Source of the DNA: Neoceratodus forsteri | Lineage: Eukaryota; Chordata; Ceratodontiformes; Ceratodontidae | Length of the DNA stretch: 64,000 nt | Assembly (NCBI GenBank): GCA_016271365.2 | Contig: CM057454.1 | Coordinates: 1,166,182,055 to 1,166,246,054 of the forward strand | Reading direction: 5' to 3' | Shown here: positions 22,290 through 34,815 of the stretch, in pieces | How positions within the stretch are numbered: position 1 is the stretch's first letter | How the letters are laid out: every line of letters begins with the position of its first letter | The notes under the pieces: model-generated | What the model was told of the DNA's origin: nothing | The model's database searches: none | Seen by the model: the letters and a program-made list of their open reading frames with translations, nothing else | Made by a program: the position numbers and the translations under genes

Positions 22290-22480
22290 GAACCATCTCA
22301 AGCCTGTCCCCACCCTTCCTGAGGTGAGGACTCCAGAACTATATATGGTATGCCAGATGTGGCTTCACCAGTTACCTACAGTATATACAGGTAGAAGTAC
22401 CTCCTTTTTCCTGATGTCTGCCCCCTTTTGATAAATCCCATCATCCTATTAACCTTACTATAGGCCTTGTTACACTGGCT
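22290..22480 (-). mobile_element. CR1-clade fragment, antisense
   Basis: The plus strand reads CCAGATGTGGCTTCACCAGT and a stretch around CCCATCATCCTATTAACC, which on the minus strand corresponds to the LVxPHLEY and MLGCI region of CR1 RT proteins. No tail is present. Diverged. Confidence 0.6.
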
Positions 22481-22555
22481 TGATTGTTTAGGGGAGTCTA
22501 ATGATGAGATATTAATATATACTAATACATGAATGATAATAAGTGGATACTTGAT

Positions 22556-22704
22556 GGGCAGCAGTGTGATAGCTGAAATATCCACATCAGTGGCAATTGA
22601 GCTCAGGGTTATCATGAGTGGCTCCGCGCAGCGGAGCCACGAGTGATTTAACCCTGAGTTCAGTTGCTACAAGTGCTGAAATTTCAACTATCACATAGCA
22701 GCCC
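22556..22704. repeat. 149 bp hairpin palindrome
   Basis: Two arms of about 70 bp (starting GGGCAGCAGTGTGATAG and ending CTATCACATAGCAGCCC) meet at a GC-rich centre GGCTCCGCGCAGCGGAGCC. The arms share CTCAGGGTTA / TAACCCTGAG and CAATTGAGC / GTTCAGTTG. Looks like a solo foldback insertion. Not coding. Confidence 0.8.
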
Positions 22705-22719
22705 AGCATGTATCCATTT

Positions 22720-22904
22720 TATACAATAGGAGTGTGTTTTTTGCTGTTTATTTTGTTTGATGGAGTTATCACGCTGTGATGATGTAGTCAGACTGTGATA
22801 ACCTGGAGTTATCACACTGTGATGATGTGATAACTGGAGTTGTCACTCTGCAGTGAGAATACCTGTTTTTATCTAATGGGTCATCTACTCACTCCTATTG
22901 TATA
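22720..22904. mobile_element. Mariner-type MITE candidate
   Basis: A perfect 15 bp inverted repeat, TATACAATAGGAGTG and CACTCCTATTGTATA, bounds a 185 bp segment. TA at each outer end could be the TA duplication of Tc1/mariner elements. The interior has short direct repeats of GAGTTATCAC-CTGTGATGATG (about 22766 and 22810). Confidence 0.65.
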
Positions 22905-23214
22905 ATGATATATACTAATGATAATGGAGAGGGAGGCTGGTCATTTTCTGGCCAAAGCAGCGAGTTGTAAAGAGGACAAGCAGACTTTCAGGAGGAATGC
23001 TTCTGCAGCTGCAAAAAAGGGTTCTGACAGGGTTGTGGCACAAAGGCTGCAGGCATTTGTAGCTGTGGAGGTGAATGACAGATCGCAATAGTGGGAGAAG
23101 TATGCATTTTGTAGTCTTATTGTGGGCTGCAGAGATGGTTGCAGAGATGTGCTGTATGTATGCTGCTCCACCTTGCTCCTTAGAGTCCATTCTTCACCAA
23201 GGAATACAAAAGCA

Positions 23215-23217
<3 letters not shown>

Positions 23218-23261
<44 letters not shown>
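23218..23261. repeat. (TG)n microsatellite
   Basis: Uninterrupted TG run of about 22 units. Confidence 0.97.
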
Positions 23262-23262
<1 letters not shown>

Positions 23263-23749
23263 GATTGTATTCTTGAGTTTTGCTGCTCAGTCATGCAGTT
23301 CTTGTGCACATTAGTCCTCCAGATACCCACATGCACCCTCGAGAAAGTGTGAGAGATGGCAGCAACCAATAGCAAGCCACACCATTCACTTTCAGCAATA
23401 CAAGTAAAACATCTGCTTCCTCTTAAGTTTTTTTTTTTTATATGTATGGTGTGGGGCAGTACTTGCTTTCTAATGTTTGTCTCAATAGGAACAGGCAGAC
23501 CAGTCATAATAAAAATGAAACGCCAAGCTAATTTTAGCCTTGTACATATGAGGATTAAATGTGATTTTTGCATATATAATGGTTTTCAAAATAGCTGAAA
23601 ATTAAAATTTCAATCAGTGAGGAAAAAAGAAAAACAGCACAACCTGAAACCCCCTTGGGCTTATAACATGAGCCACTATAGTCTCTCCTGTTAGACTGTG
23701 GACATAGCTACACCCAGGCAACCAAACAGTTTGGGTATATTGGGGGGCT

Positions 23750-24260
23750 TTGATACTGTAGCAGGAGGAAGGAGGTAATACTGCCTATATACAGTAGATC
23801 ACTGGTGATGGAGGCCTCATCTGAAATACTGTGCTCAGTTCTGGTGTCCTCACCCTTGGAAAGAAAAAACAGTCTGGAGACAGTGTAGACTTGGGTAACC
23901 AAAATGATTCAGTGCCAACAGGCAGATCCTACAAGCATTGACTTAGGTCATTGAACATGTTCTCATTGGAGACCGGAAGTGAGAGAGTGGGACATGACAG
24001 AAACCTTGAAGTTCCTAAAATGGAATGAAAAAGGTAAACTGTGAGGAACTATTCAGTAGAAGGGACGTGTCGGTAACACGAGGAGAGACGGGGGGATACA
24101 GGAGGGACGTGAGAAAGTTTTACTTTACACAGAAGGTGGCTGAGCCATGGAACAGTCTACCAGCTGCGGTGGTGGGTGCTAAAACCATAAACTGTTTCAA
24201 GCACATATGGGACAGAGTTAACAGCTTAATAATGAATCAGGTTATTTGTGGAGCAGCAGT
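23750..24260 (+). mobile_element. Old CR1-clade 3' fragment
   Basis: The LEYCVQFW region is recognisable but diverged at about 23815-23850. The last domain follows at 24060-24230 with RRDVRKFYFTQKVAEPWNSL and IWDR. Many indels separate the blocks. No tail is recognised. It is more diverged than the other CR1 copies and so probably older. Confidence 0.7.
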
Positions 24261-25799
24261 AAGACAGGAGTTATGGAAGAAAATCTCAGTAATTCCCAGG
24301 GCATGATTAAGTAGTTGGGCATGACAGAGCATGGGTTATTGGGTGATTTTAGACAAAATGGAAAAGGTCAGCCACTCCAAAAAATTTTCAAAATTCTTTA
24401 TTTATTTTTCTTAGTTCAAGTATCAGTTAGAACCTCCTGAACCTATGTTTAGCCGGGCATGGCTTCATCATGTTTGAGGATCTAGTTTTAAACATAATTA
24501 GAAATATTGTCAGTATTTTGTTTTTTAGAAAAAAACTTTCATAAACATTTTAAAATAAAATATTTTTTTCTGTTTATTCATAGTTCACACCTGAGGGCAT
24601 GTGCCATCTATTGTAGAATCAGTTCCATGCATTAAAATGATCTAAAAAGCTATGTAAAAAACTTTATATGTTCTAGGTGTCAGTTACTACCAAAACAGCA
24701 TGAATACATTTCTGCTGATAGCAGAAGACCTGTTCCAGCAACATCCCTAGAAGCACATTCATTTTGACTTCTTAGGTTTCATTTAACTAGTACACATTTA
24801 GAATGCCTGCCGAACAAGAATATAACTTGTATCCTGGTCTTAATATCAACTTACTACATTTTATGTATACCATTCCATATCTGTTAGTATTTTAAACAAA
24901 AATAAGAAGAACAATGCGGTTTACCATATTATCAATTTGCTTAAAGCCATTTTCCTATGTAATACTTAATCGAAATGCACACAAACTAATTAAGCTTCTT
25001 GTTTGTTCACATACCTTAAGTTACATTCACTATAGTTTTATATTCTTTCACTTCAAATGTTGTCCTGCAGTGCAGCTGTTAAAGATATTCTGTATTTGTT
25101 AAAACGTCATGGGTCCAGTAGACGCCATGTTGTGTTGCAACCATCCATTGCTAAACCTGACCCAAAATGGCCACACAGACTCGAGTTTTAAATAAAAACA
25201 AGGTTTTAAAATCTTTCTGATTTTAGGTCAAGTAGTCATAGTTAATTTTAGACAAAATACATTTGCTGAAGCTTACCAAGCACAAGGGATAGTTAATTCT
25301 TCTATCCAGAAGTGGCTATGTTCATTTACCACTCAGTTACAGTTTATAAAGTACTGTAAACACAGTACTAGGTTTTAATAACTCTTACTCAGAACAACTG
25401 CCTTTAGTCTAATAATGGGATATTGTTAAGAACTCACTTTACTGTTTAGCATTCATTTAATATCCTTAGTTTCACTGGTGCTTGCACCCAGCTTTGTACA
25501 CACACTTCTGTACAGTTTAAAACACAACTGAAGTTTTTCCATCACACTTCCCTTTAAAGGGAAATGCCCATCTAGGATTAAATTAATCAGTATCGTTACC
25601 AATGGAAATCTGCTTTACATAAGCTATTGACTGAACCTGTAACACTTTTAGGGCCAGAATTATACCCATTCAGCTTCCCCTCCCTTTATAGCAGCAGGCA
25701 TCCTTTTTTTATATCACAGGCACAGGAAATATCACACCTGGGGAAACACATATAATTAATAAGTATTTTAACCAAGAGAGGCGCACTAACCTGAAGCTT
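24261..25799. other. Unassigned AT-rich DNA
   Basis: No gene, tandem repeat or transposon domain recognised. The only open frames are short and unremarkable. Confidence 0.5.
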
Positions 25800-25915
25800 G
25801 AGTCCAGGTATGACCTGAGAGCACAAGAAAGTTAAGTGACTTGCTCAAGATCTTACAGTAATGCAACTGAGGACTGTGGGATTCAAACCCTGGTCTCTTT
25901 TAACAGAAGTGCAAC
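25800..25915 (+). mobile_element. MIR-like core-SINE
   Basis: Contains AGTTAAGTGACTTGCTCAAG, a further ACAGTAATGCAACTGAGGA block and GGGATTCAAACCCTGGTCTC, which match the conserved core of MIR-type SINEs. The tRNA-related head is not clear. Two further copies of the same core lie at 32521-32590 and 50650-50740. Confidence 0.75.
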
Positions 25916-27901
25916 CGGAGAAGTAAAAAAAAAAAAAAAAAAAGGACAAATTACGAGTGCACGGTAAAACACAAACAGCAGACATACAGCATGCATATGA
26001 TTACAGCTCTGTTTCGAATGAGTGCTGGTTGTCTCCATGATGAAACTTTACTGTATTAAAGATACAGTACAGTAATCAACTTTTCGCATTTAACTTACTC
26101 GGAGGAGGTCAGGAAAAATGTAGTAAGGTCAAGCACTCTTCGATCTGGTGATGCCTTCTTTTGTTTCCCACAAGCGCAAACTGTTGCTCCCACTGCTGTA
26201 TTTCTCCATTCTGTAACCACCAGGTACAGAGGGGGTAATGTGAGCAATAGCTTCTTTGTTTGTGATGGTAGCAGCATTATTACATTGATGGGATCCTGTT
26301 CGGTTTGGTGGGTTTTTCTTCATTGGTGAATGTAGTCGATCGCAGAACATCAGTTGGGTAAGGGGCACAGAATCAGGAGACAAAGAACAGGGGCCTTCCA
26401 GCACAGCACATGAATGAATGAGCAGCTACTGAGCTGCTCTTACAGGTTTGCCCATGTTTGATGATAAATTGCTACTTGTGGGAAAAGGTACTAATGATGA
26501 GACGCAAATGGGAAATTACTCATTGAGTAAGTGAGGGCAGGTGATACCAATGACCAGTGTTCCCACTGGCAGCATGCAACAGGGGGTATGGCGTACCCTC
26601 CTCAAAATTTTTCAGGGGTACAAACCATGTTTTGAGGATACAGATTGCACCCCTTGCAGAAAATCATGAAGGCACACATTGTTTTAAAGTGGTATACCGC
26701 ACAGCTGCAAACAGTGTCTCAACATTAGCAGAACACCATACTTTTCTTCAAGCTTAAGTAACATCATTATGCTTGCTTATACTTCGCTGTGTTTGTTCTT
26801 GTTACTGTATATAAAAAAAAGACATAAAATATGTAATTGGTTGGTATCTGCTGGTATGTTTAATGATCTGTTCTGTTTTTTCTCATCATTGTCATTTACA
26901 GATAAGATAGTAGAATGCAGCAGGATATACAACACTATATACAAGAGTCATACTCATATCATAGTACAACATATTGTAAATGATTCTAAGCCTTACCAAA
27001 CCCATTATTACAACATATGTAATGTAACAGCACAGCAGCTGTGTTCCAGATCCAAATAATAAAAAAAAAAGTGTTGTGTGTACAACACTTACTGTATAAC
27101 TGCACACTACAGTCACACACAACAAAGTCAGAGAAACAAACATTATCATTGTGTTTTTTTTTTGTTATGGGTGCTGTGCCTGTGCTGGCTGGGTTTGTGT
27201 TACCGATAGTATCAATAGTACTTACTATACTACTTACTACACTACCTAACCCTAAAACCAGAGTAACACTACTACCAGCACCACTATAGCAAGCAATAGC
27301 ATTTATCTGCTGTGTGTCTCACACACTCACAGTTGGTTGTTCTCTTAGTAACAGAGTACAGTCATAGGCAACCATTTTAATACGTACTTCATTAAATGTT
27401 AATGGTAACGGTTTTTAACCATGTAGGGTTACTTATCAATAATATCAACTTTTTTAACGTGACGAGTCACAACACGTAAACTAGCTTAGCTAGCAAAAAT
27501 TGCATTTTGGATGCCATCTGATCGATGCATGCAACTGTATCGTGCATATAAATTATTATTATTCTATAGTATACAATTAGAAATACAGATGTGTCAACAA
27601 CTCATGTCATCACTCATCACAATCATGAGAGATGAGACCACCCACCTCACCAGCAGTCACCTCTCATGTATCATTAATCTTTAAAATGGATGTGCTTTGT
27701 GGTGCTCTGCACTCTGCAGTAGTGCTGCAGTTAGTCAGTGCAACAACCAATGCATGCATTTGTAGTTGTAAACCTTCTTATGTATATTTGAAGGCATTTA
27801 TTTTGTGGGCTTGCTTGCATTTAAGCCCATAATAACCCCAATACCTTATGCCACTCTGAAGCTTGTTTAGTTGATTTTTGTCTAATGTAAATTTTGTTAT
27901 G
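25916..27901. other. Unassigned DNA
   Basis: An A tract lies at 25926-25943 and ACTTAC/ACTACT-rich sequence at about 27215-27290. CAGTGTTCCCACTGG at about 26552 resembles a hAT terminus but no partner was found. No gene supported. Confidence 0.45.
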
Positions 27902-28481
27902 GTCTATAAAGTTTTAGAAGTGATTGCATCATGCCTAGTGGTCCCCCAACAAGCCATGTTGCCAGTCGATTCCTTCCAGCTTCCTAGTTCGTCTGCTGTG
28001 GCCCTGTCCCCCATGCTCCAATGTTTGTTTTTTTTTTTGTTACCTTTCCACATGCATGGTTGAGGAGTGCAGCCAGGCGGCCACCCGTCACTCTTTCTGC
28101 CTGTACCCATCCTGCAGAGACGTCACAAAACCTCGGTGCGCAGGGCCGTAGCAGAGGAACTAGGAAACTGTCAAAGGATCAAGTGGCAGTGGCTATATGG
28201 AGGAGCCAGGTATGATTGCAGGCCCTTCTAAAACTTCATAGACGTAGGTAAAAAAAAAAAAAACATTTTACCTTTAACTAAATAAGCTCACCATCACGTC
28301 GCGGTGGCATATGGTTTTGGGTTATGTTTTTGAAAAAACAGGCACCTATGCACTCAGATCACCATCAGGTACTGCTTGGCTCTCATGGGCTGCCAAAAAC
28401 ATCAAAGAACCAACCAACCAACTCCTAATTGAGACAGGAAAACTGACTCTGACTCTAAAAAGTATAAGTAAGTAAGTAAGG
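27902..28481 (+). repeat. 580 bp tandem unit A (foldback element plus hAT relic)
   Basis: First of two direct units. The left 343 bp (27902-28244) is a foldback element: GTCTATAAAGTTTTAGAAG opens it and CTTCTAAAACTTCATAGAC closes it, with arm similarity reaching about 110 bp (TTCCTAGTTCGTCTGCTG versus the complement of CAGAGGAACTAGGAA). The right part (28300-28420) holds a hAT transposase relic encoding VFEKTGTY then SWAAKNIKE, sequences that are about 400 bp apart in the transposase at 30-32 kb. Confidence 0.75.
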
Positions 28482-29012
28482 GGCTATGAAGTTTTAGAAG
28501 TGATTGCATCATGCCTTGGTGGTCCCCCAAGTAGCCACGCCAGTCGATCCCTTCCAGCTTCCTAGTTTGTCTGCTGCGGCCCTGTCCCCCATGCTCCAAG
28601 GGTTTCTTTGTAACATTTCCACATACACGGTTGAGGAGTGCAGCCAAGTCGGCCACCCGTCACTCTTCCTGCCTGTACCCGTCCTGCAGAGATGTCACAA
28701 AACCCTGGTGCACAGGGCCATAGCAAAGAACTAGGAAACTGTGAAAGGATCAAGTGGCAGTGGCTATATGGAGGAGCCAGATATGATTGCAGGCCCTTCT
28801 AAAACTTCATAGACTTGGGTAAAAAATTTTTTTTTTACCTTTAACCAAATCAGCTTGCCATCACGTCGCAGTGGCATATGGTTTTGGGTTATGTTTTTGA
28901 AAAATCGGGCACCTATGCACTTGGATCACCATCAGGTACTGCTTGGCTCTCATGGGCTGCCGAAAACATCAAAGAACCAACTCCTAAGGCAAGAAAACGG
29001 ACTCTAAATTGT
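28482..29012 (+). repeat. 580 bp tandem unit B (foldback element plus hAT relic)
   Basis: Second unit. The markers AAGTTTTAGAAG (27909 and 28489) lie 580 bp apart and the order of blocks is identical, with foldback ends at 28482 and 28814. The relic encodes VFEKSGTY and SWAAENIKE (about 28890-28980). A T tract at 29012-29033 follows. Single-base differences from unit A show the duplication is not recent, or that both arrived from a diverged array. Confidence 0.75.
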
Positions 29013-29033
29013 GTTTTTTTTTTTTTTTTTTTT

Positions 29034-30055
29034 TCCTGCCCTTGTACCTGTGTGCCCTGGTCCTCCAGCCCTTGTCCTTGACCTACCCGGCCCACATCTT
29101 ATTCTGTACAGTATCAATGAATGTATGAATATGTGTGATACATAGAGCTAGGAATGTTATATGTCCAGGTACCAACTGAGTGAGAATGCATTTGTAAAAT
29201 GTTGGTGGTCGAGTCCCCAAAAATATATTCCAAATTTGGGGCAACTTGAGTAAGGTTCCTCATGGCCCATGCTACACCATCTACAAGGGCAAGAACAGAT
29301 ATATTATTAGAGAAACACCTTTCACAAATTGCTCATTATCGCAAATGACTGCATCAACAAACAGTCAAATAATACACAAGGACAGGACCTATCAAGTTCC
29401 TTGATGCATGCAGCCATGCAACGGCTGCAAAGCCATCAAGTACCCTTTCTAACATTTTTAGACTTCAGCATTTCCATGCATAGCGCGGGCTACAAAAGCA
29501 CTATTGCATGAATTTATGAATTAAAATCTTGATTAAACTTGTCAAGAAAAACACCAAATTTTACAGTTCACTTGGTTGGCGCAAAGTCTGTGAGACTAGT
29601 AGAGACATTGTTGAATTGAACAGAAGTCCACAATTGACTTGTTTTTCAAGTTGTAATTCACACACGAGTCACGACACATATATCTATGGTTGAGTGATGA
29701 ATTTGATTGAGCCAAAGATATGTAAAAATGTAATTCCATACCAGGCAGTGGCACTAATTTGAGTTAGTATTATTTCCCCAAATTTTTCTGTCTATTTTTG
29801 TGCGAGCATTGCTCAAGAAAACATTATCCAACGAGCGAGTTGCTGCACTCTAAGCTATGGAGGGGTTCACATACATAGGGTGACAAACCCTTAACAACAT
29901 TCACTGCTCCAAAATCGTATGCGCCCTTAAGTAGAAAGTAAAATACGAACTAAGCAAGTTTTCCAACCAAATAATTGATTTATTAAGCACCACTGTGGAA
30001 GCCCCTAGCATCTCTGCAATATGCCTTCAAGGTGGCATTGCTCAAGAAAGCATTC
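29034..30055. other. Probable 3' flank of hAT element
   Basis: No coding domain. It likely includes the non-coding 3' side of the hAT element to the right. GGCAGTGGCACTAATTTGAG near 29743 has the CAGTGG look of some hAT termini, but I could not find its partner. Confidence 0.3.
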
Positions 30056-32204
30056 CTAGCTCTCTGTATCATGGATTCTGTTTTGAAATCCTTTTTTAGA
30101 CACGTGATGAATAAGAAGTTTGTTTTCAACAGCCTGTTCTGCTAGTTTATTTGTCCACATGTTGTGCACTAGATTCTGTGAAGAAAACCCTCTTTCACAG
30201 GGCACACTAGTTAGTGGTATGGAGAGTAAAATTTTTGCCAGTGTAGCAAAGTGAGGAAATGTTTCATTATGGTTGGAAATGAGGTTCAACGTACTGTCTT
30301 TGCAGTTGCTAATTAAATATTTGAACTGCACAAAACTCTCCCTAGCTTCCTGTCCATCTATTAATGATGGTGTACTTTCTGTAGTAACACCTTAAAACTC
30401 AATCAGCCAGTTTAAGGCTTCAATTCCATAATCGCACAGGCCATGAACAGTTGCTGGCAACAATTTAGGATTTAGAACTGTGTTTAGATCAATCAAAACC
30501 TGCACGTCACTTTCAGCGAATCTTTTGTCCAGTTGTGTTAATAATCTGTCAGTGAATTTGTTCTTGACAGAATGGATCGTCCTTAACCCCTCTTCATTTA
30601 CGGTACATGTCACTCCATGGTACTGGTTGTCATTATCTTGTAACTGATCAATCATTTCTTGACACAGTGGCAAATATTCTAGTTCTCTTATGTCCTGAAG
30701 CTGTTGTTTTGTTGCAGTCACCATGGCCACCATTTGTCCGATATCAATGTTATCTTTCTGGAAAATTGGGGACAATCTTGTCAGGAGTGCAAGAATTTCT
30801 TTCATAAGTAGACTATACCCAATGAACTTTACATTCCGCACTTTCGTGACCAAACCCTTTGCCTTGATTTGTGTGTCTTTATTGCCACTAGCAACCTCAT
30901 GTTCAAGGTCCATAACAACAGCTGGCCATGCTGAACACACAGAAACAACAGCATCATTTAAACTTAGCCACCGCACACTGTTTGGTCTTTTGAAACGTTT
31001 AACATGGCCAGTCATGACCTGTTGCAATTCTCGCACTTTGATGTATCGGACTGCACTATCGTGATAGAAATTATAAACAGCGACCAGTGTATCCTGGTAA
31101 GCTGAGAGTTCTTTGATGTTTTTAGCAGCCCATGAGGAAACCAGTGCCAATCAATGTGCAGCACACCACACATGTACCAACTTTGGGTTGTCCCTCTGCA
31201 GCTGCACACCAACACCATTTAACCTACCAACCATGACATTGGCACTGTTGGTTCCAAAACCTGTCACCTTAGAAACTGAACAACCCACTGACTATTGAAA
31301 TTCTAAAATAGCATTATAGATAGTTTCTGCTCTGCCATCTCTCACTATCACATTTGCACAAAATGTAACATTAACGTGCTCCTTGTCAAGTGTTTTGCAG
31401 TATATTGCAAGTTTTTTGTTTACAACCATGTCTGTGCTCTCATCAACCATTATTCCCACAAATTCACTTGCATTAATTGCTGCCTGTATATCAGATTTAC
31501 AGATCTCAGCAATTGCTTTTTGAAAATCTGCAGCAGCCTGATGATGATTATAGGTGCCTGATTTTTCAAAAACAGTAGCCCCATTATCAACCTGTAGGTC
31601 AATCAAATCACAGAACTTCCTATCTGCTGTAGTGTGTTGAGCCATAAATAAGGCTGTTCGAAGCTGTGCATCTAAGACATCTGCACTTTTCTTATTAACA
31701 AGTATTGCAGATGTTAAATGTCTCCTGTTGGCAACTGTCTGTTTAGATATTTTATGATCATCAGATTCCGTACGATGCACCAAGGCAGACGCTGATAATT
31801 TTTGGATCCTTTTACAAAAGCATTATGTTTGCATGTTCCTGCATCAATGCAGACCTGGCAATGTAAAAACAACTCATTTTTTACATTTGTTTTTGTTCAT
31901 AACCGTAGAAATTCTGATTTCCACTTCTCTTGAAAATGCCTAAGTCTATAAATGTTAGGGTACTCGATGGCTTTGCAGCCATTGCATCGTTGGTCACTGG
32001 AACAGTCCCTGATGCCTCAGGTTCTTGCTCTGTGCAGCTGTTGCTAGTGCTACTGCTACTGATGGTCTCTTCCTCCTCCACCTCACCGGATGAGTCACGT
32101 ACAGTGAAAGCAGATCGTGCTGGAGTCTGTCTCCTGGGTGGAGTTCTTCTACTATCCCAACGATCCTCCTCTTGATCACATTCAGTACTGGTCTGATCAT
32201 TCAC
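30056..32204 (-). pseudogene. hAT-superfamily transposase pseudogene
   Basis: Reads right to left. An acidic/Ser-rich N-terminus (32204-31881) is followed by a zinc-finger remnant HCQVCIDAGTCKH (about 31865-31825). The catalytic core comes next: MVDESTD supplies the first Asp (about 31450), GFGTNSANVMVG (about 31260) is where hAT enzymes usually have T-D-G, HVWCAAH is the C-x2-H block (about 31160), and a long helical insert reaches 30392. The C-terminal dimerisation block CERGFSSQN lies near 30190. Frames 31783-31292, 31150-30392 and 30331-30056 are the same frame, separated by in-frame stops; a one-base shift near 31870 separates the N-terminus. The second catalytic Asp is Asn. It would have cut and pasted DNA with 8 bp duplications; it is now dead. 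The zinc finger plus core resembles ZNF862-like hAT proteins. Confidence 0.85.
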
Positions 32205-32520
32205 TAGAATTGGTTCACCTTAACCTGTAGTGAAAAAAGCAGAAATAAGACAAAAGAAAAAAAAAAAAAGGTTAAGGAGTCAATTCGGTAACATACAATA
32301 TATATCACTCATTACCTAGTACCTTCTGTCGGTGATTCTAATGTGATGGCATTGGGAGAGACAAGCAGTTATACTAGCGAGTGCTGTTTTGTTTAAGGCT
32401 GAGGATATGCAAACCTAGTGGAGACCATGATGGTGAATCCCTCCTCAGTCCTCCTGCTATACCCAATTCCAGTCCCTCGCAAGTCCCACCAACCCAACAC
32501 CACAGCCGCCAGGCCCCCAC

Positions 32521-32590
32521 TTGCAATACTGTGTTACTGTTGGCTGAGCAAGTCACTTAACTTCCCTGTGTTCCCCAACTTCCCCAGTCT
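32521..32590 (-). mobile_element. MIR-like core-SINE, antisense
   Basis: The plus strand reads GAGCAAGTCACTTAACTTCC, the complement of the MIR core AGTTAAGTGACTTGCTC. Surrounding sequence is diverged. Confidence 0.65.
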
Positions 32591-33796
32591 TCCCGTTCTG
32601 TCGTCTGTGACCCCCCTCCCAATGAAACAGTCGCCTAGTGTGCCCACCTGCCAGGTCACCGGCAGTGATCCGGTGATGGTGACACAGTTACTGTGACTAC
32701 TAGTTCTACACTTGACTACACAGAACTCTGTTATTATATACACAAAATACAACAATGTATAAATCAAAATATACCATATTCAATCACCACAACAGTACTC
32801 AGAGTCCCGAGTTTTCCCAGGCTGGCCCAGCACCCTACCCCCAAAAAATAATTTTACACCAAAAATAACCTTAAAGTATGGATTATATAAATAATTATTC
32901 TTATATAGTTTTAGTTCCTCTCACCACATGTCTTTTTAAAGAATTTACTAATGCTGCTGCTACTGCGATTGTTCTTATCAATCTTTCTTTTTCTTTCACC
33001 ACCTCAAGTTGTCATAATTTTCTCAATACTGGTCAGGACAGCTATCTCTTTCTGAAATCTGAGTCTGACTTAGTCTTATGGGATGGATGGTACCGGACTG
33101 GTACGGTACTCAGTGGGGTGCCGCCACCATGGCCAACACCTATGAGGTCATCTATGAGGCCTATGAAATACTGAGATGACTGCGTGATGATGACCCACAG
33201 GCACCCTGAAGTTGTCGAAAAGTGAACTCTATCTGCCTCTTTGGAGTTGAGTTGAATGCAGGTCACGCTGGATAACCCACCTCCACTCACCACCACAGAT
33301 CACTACTCTAATACCACGGTTGAAGAGGGACGTGGATCTGGATGTGGAATAGTTGCAGACTCCAAGTCCGGAGGATAGAAGCTTTCGGCAGTATGATGCC
33401 TGCCACCCTCATCAAGCAGGAACTGGATGTACTTTTGTTTTTTCAGAAATATCGGGTGCACTGCATTACTTGACTAAGTTGACACTACTACCATCTTCTG
33501 ACTGCTGCTGCTCTATCTGCTCTGCTGCCAGCTAAACTGCAATATAAATTATGAAAACAGTATTAAATATTTAAAATGTATGACATTTAGTAAACAGCCA
33601 TGTTTTTTAATGTCTACTAGTTTTGTTGTGTCATGTGAAGAGTAAGACAAGTATACTTCACATTTTTTCTTTTATTAAAATGCATCATTACAATTAATTA
33701 AAACTGCTTGCATTACCTAACAGTACTTTGCTTGTATTGTCATGTCCACTGTATTTTTTTTTACTGACTTTGATTTGCCATCACAAATTCATACAT

Positions 33797-33880
33797 CACG
33801 CACACGCACACACACGCACACACACACACGCATGCACACACACACACACACACATGCACGCACATGCACACACACACACT
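33797..33880. repeat. (CA)n / CACG microsatellite
   Basis: CA dinucleotide run interrupted by CACG and CATG units. Confidence 0.9.
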
Positions 33881-34795
33881 TTGACTGTGACACTGACTGA
33901 CTAGCAATTATACTGCCTCATGATGTGTCACCGACAGGTAGTAGTACTAGCAGTAGCAGGGAGGTCAGAAAATGATAGCTTTTCCATAAGGCTAAGGAAA
34001 TGGGGATATGCAGGCTGGGCCGGGGATGGGGTTGGGTTCTAAAAGTTAACTGGAGTATGAGATGCCGCCTCGGGCCTTCAGTGCTGACTTGTGGGTGAGG
34101 GGCTGGCAATGGGCATGCTTCAGGCAATCTCTAGTCTTGGAGCCACTGAAAGTACGGACTCCCTCCCAGTCCCAGTGACCCAGTGTCCTTCCAGTGACAC
34201 TCCAGATAATGACAGTTGGTAGTGGCACTGTGGCACAGCAGCCAGGTACATCGGGTTAGGGGCAGAGTGCTGGATGATTTGAAGTTACTTCATTCAGCAT
34301 CAGCACAGTTGAACTATGTTCTCTAGTGCACAACTGCACACACTGCAACTGAAGCCGAACACAACCTGCCGATGTTTTGGGGACCAGCATAGGTAGGGTG
34401 TGAGCTGTGGTAACCTTGCCTGATAGGACGCCTAGAGGCTGGATGGCCGTGACTCAATCTGAGACAGATCTCCTGAGACTATGTCCGACTTGAGGTCGAG
34501 TCATATAACCAGAGTAGAGCAGTTGCATCTGTGCAGCACCAGGCCACAAAAGCACCCATGAGTGACCCAAGCGCTGCCAGGCAGCCATCGGCTCTCTCCC
34601 TTCTGGGTCCCCACTCCCCCCCCAACTTCCCCACCACCCAGACCATCAGACATACAGTATACTAGTCACACACTCAGTCACAAAATGAACGGACATGTGA
34701 AGTGTGAACGTGTCACGAACTAACTCACCGAGTGATGATGACATACTACATAGATATTTCACACATAGTTACTGATGACACTAGTACAGCTCACT

Positions 34796-34815
34796 GCATG
34801 CATGCATGCATGCAT
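34796..34815. repeat. (ATGC)n microsatellite
   Basis: Five units of the self-complementary tetranucleotide GCAT. Confidence 0.9.

Larger units (their letters stand above)
32205..34795. other. Unassigned and low-complexity DNA
   Basis: Holds the likely 5' side of the hAT element, a MIR-like core at 32521-32590 and a CA repeat at 33797-33880. The rest has short, unrecognised open frames. No gene supported. Confidence 0.45.

Noticed and set aside
23075..23352. Frames with poly(Cys-Val) runs
   Set aside because: Translation of the (TG)n microsatellite.
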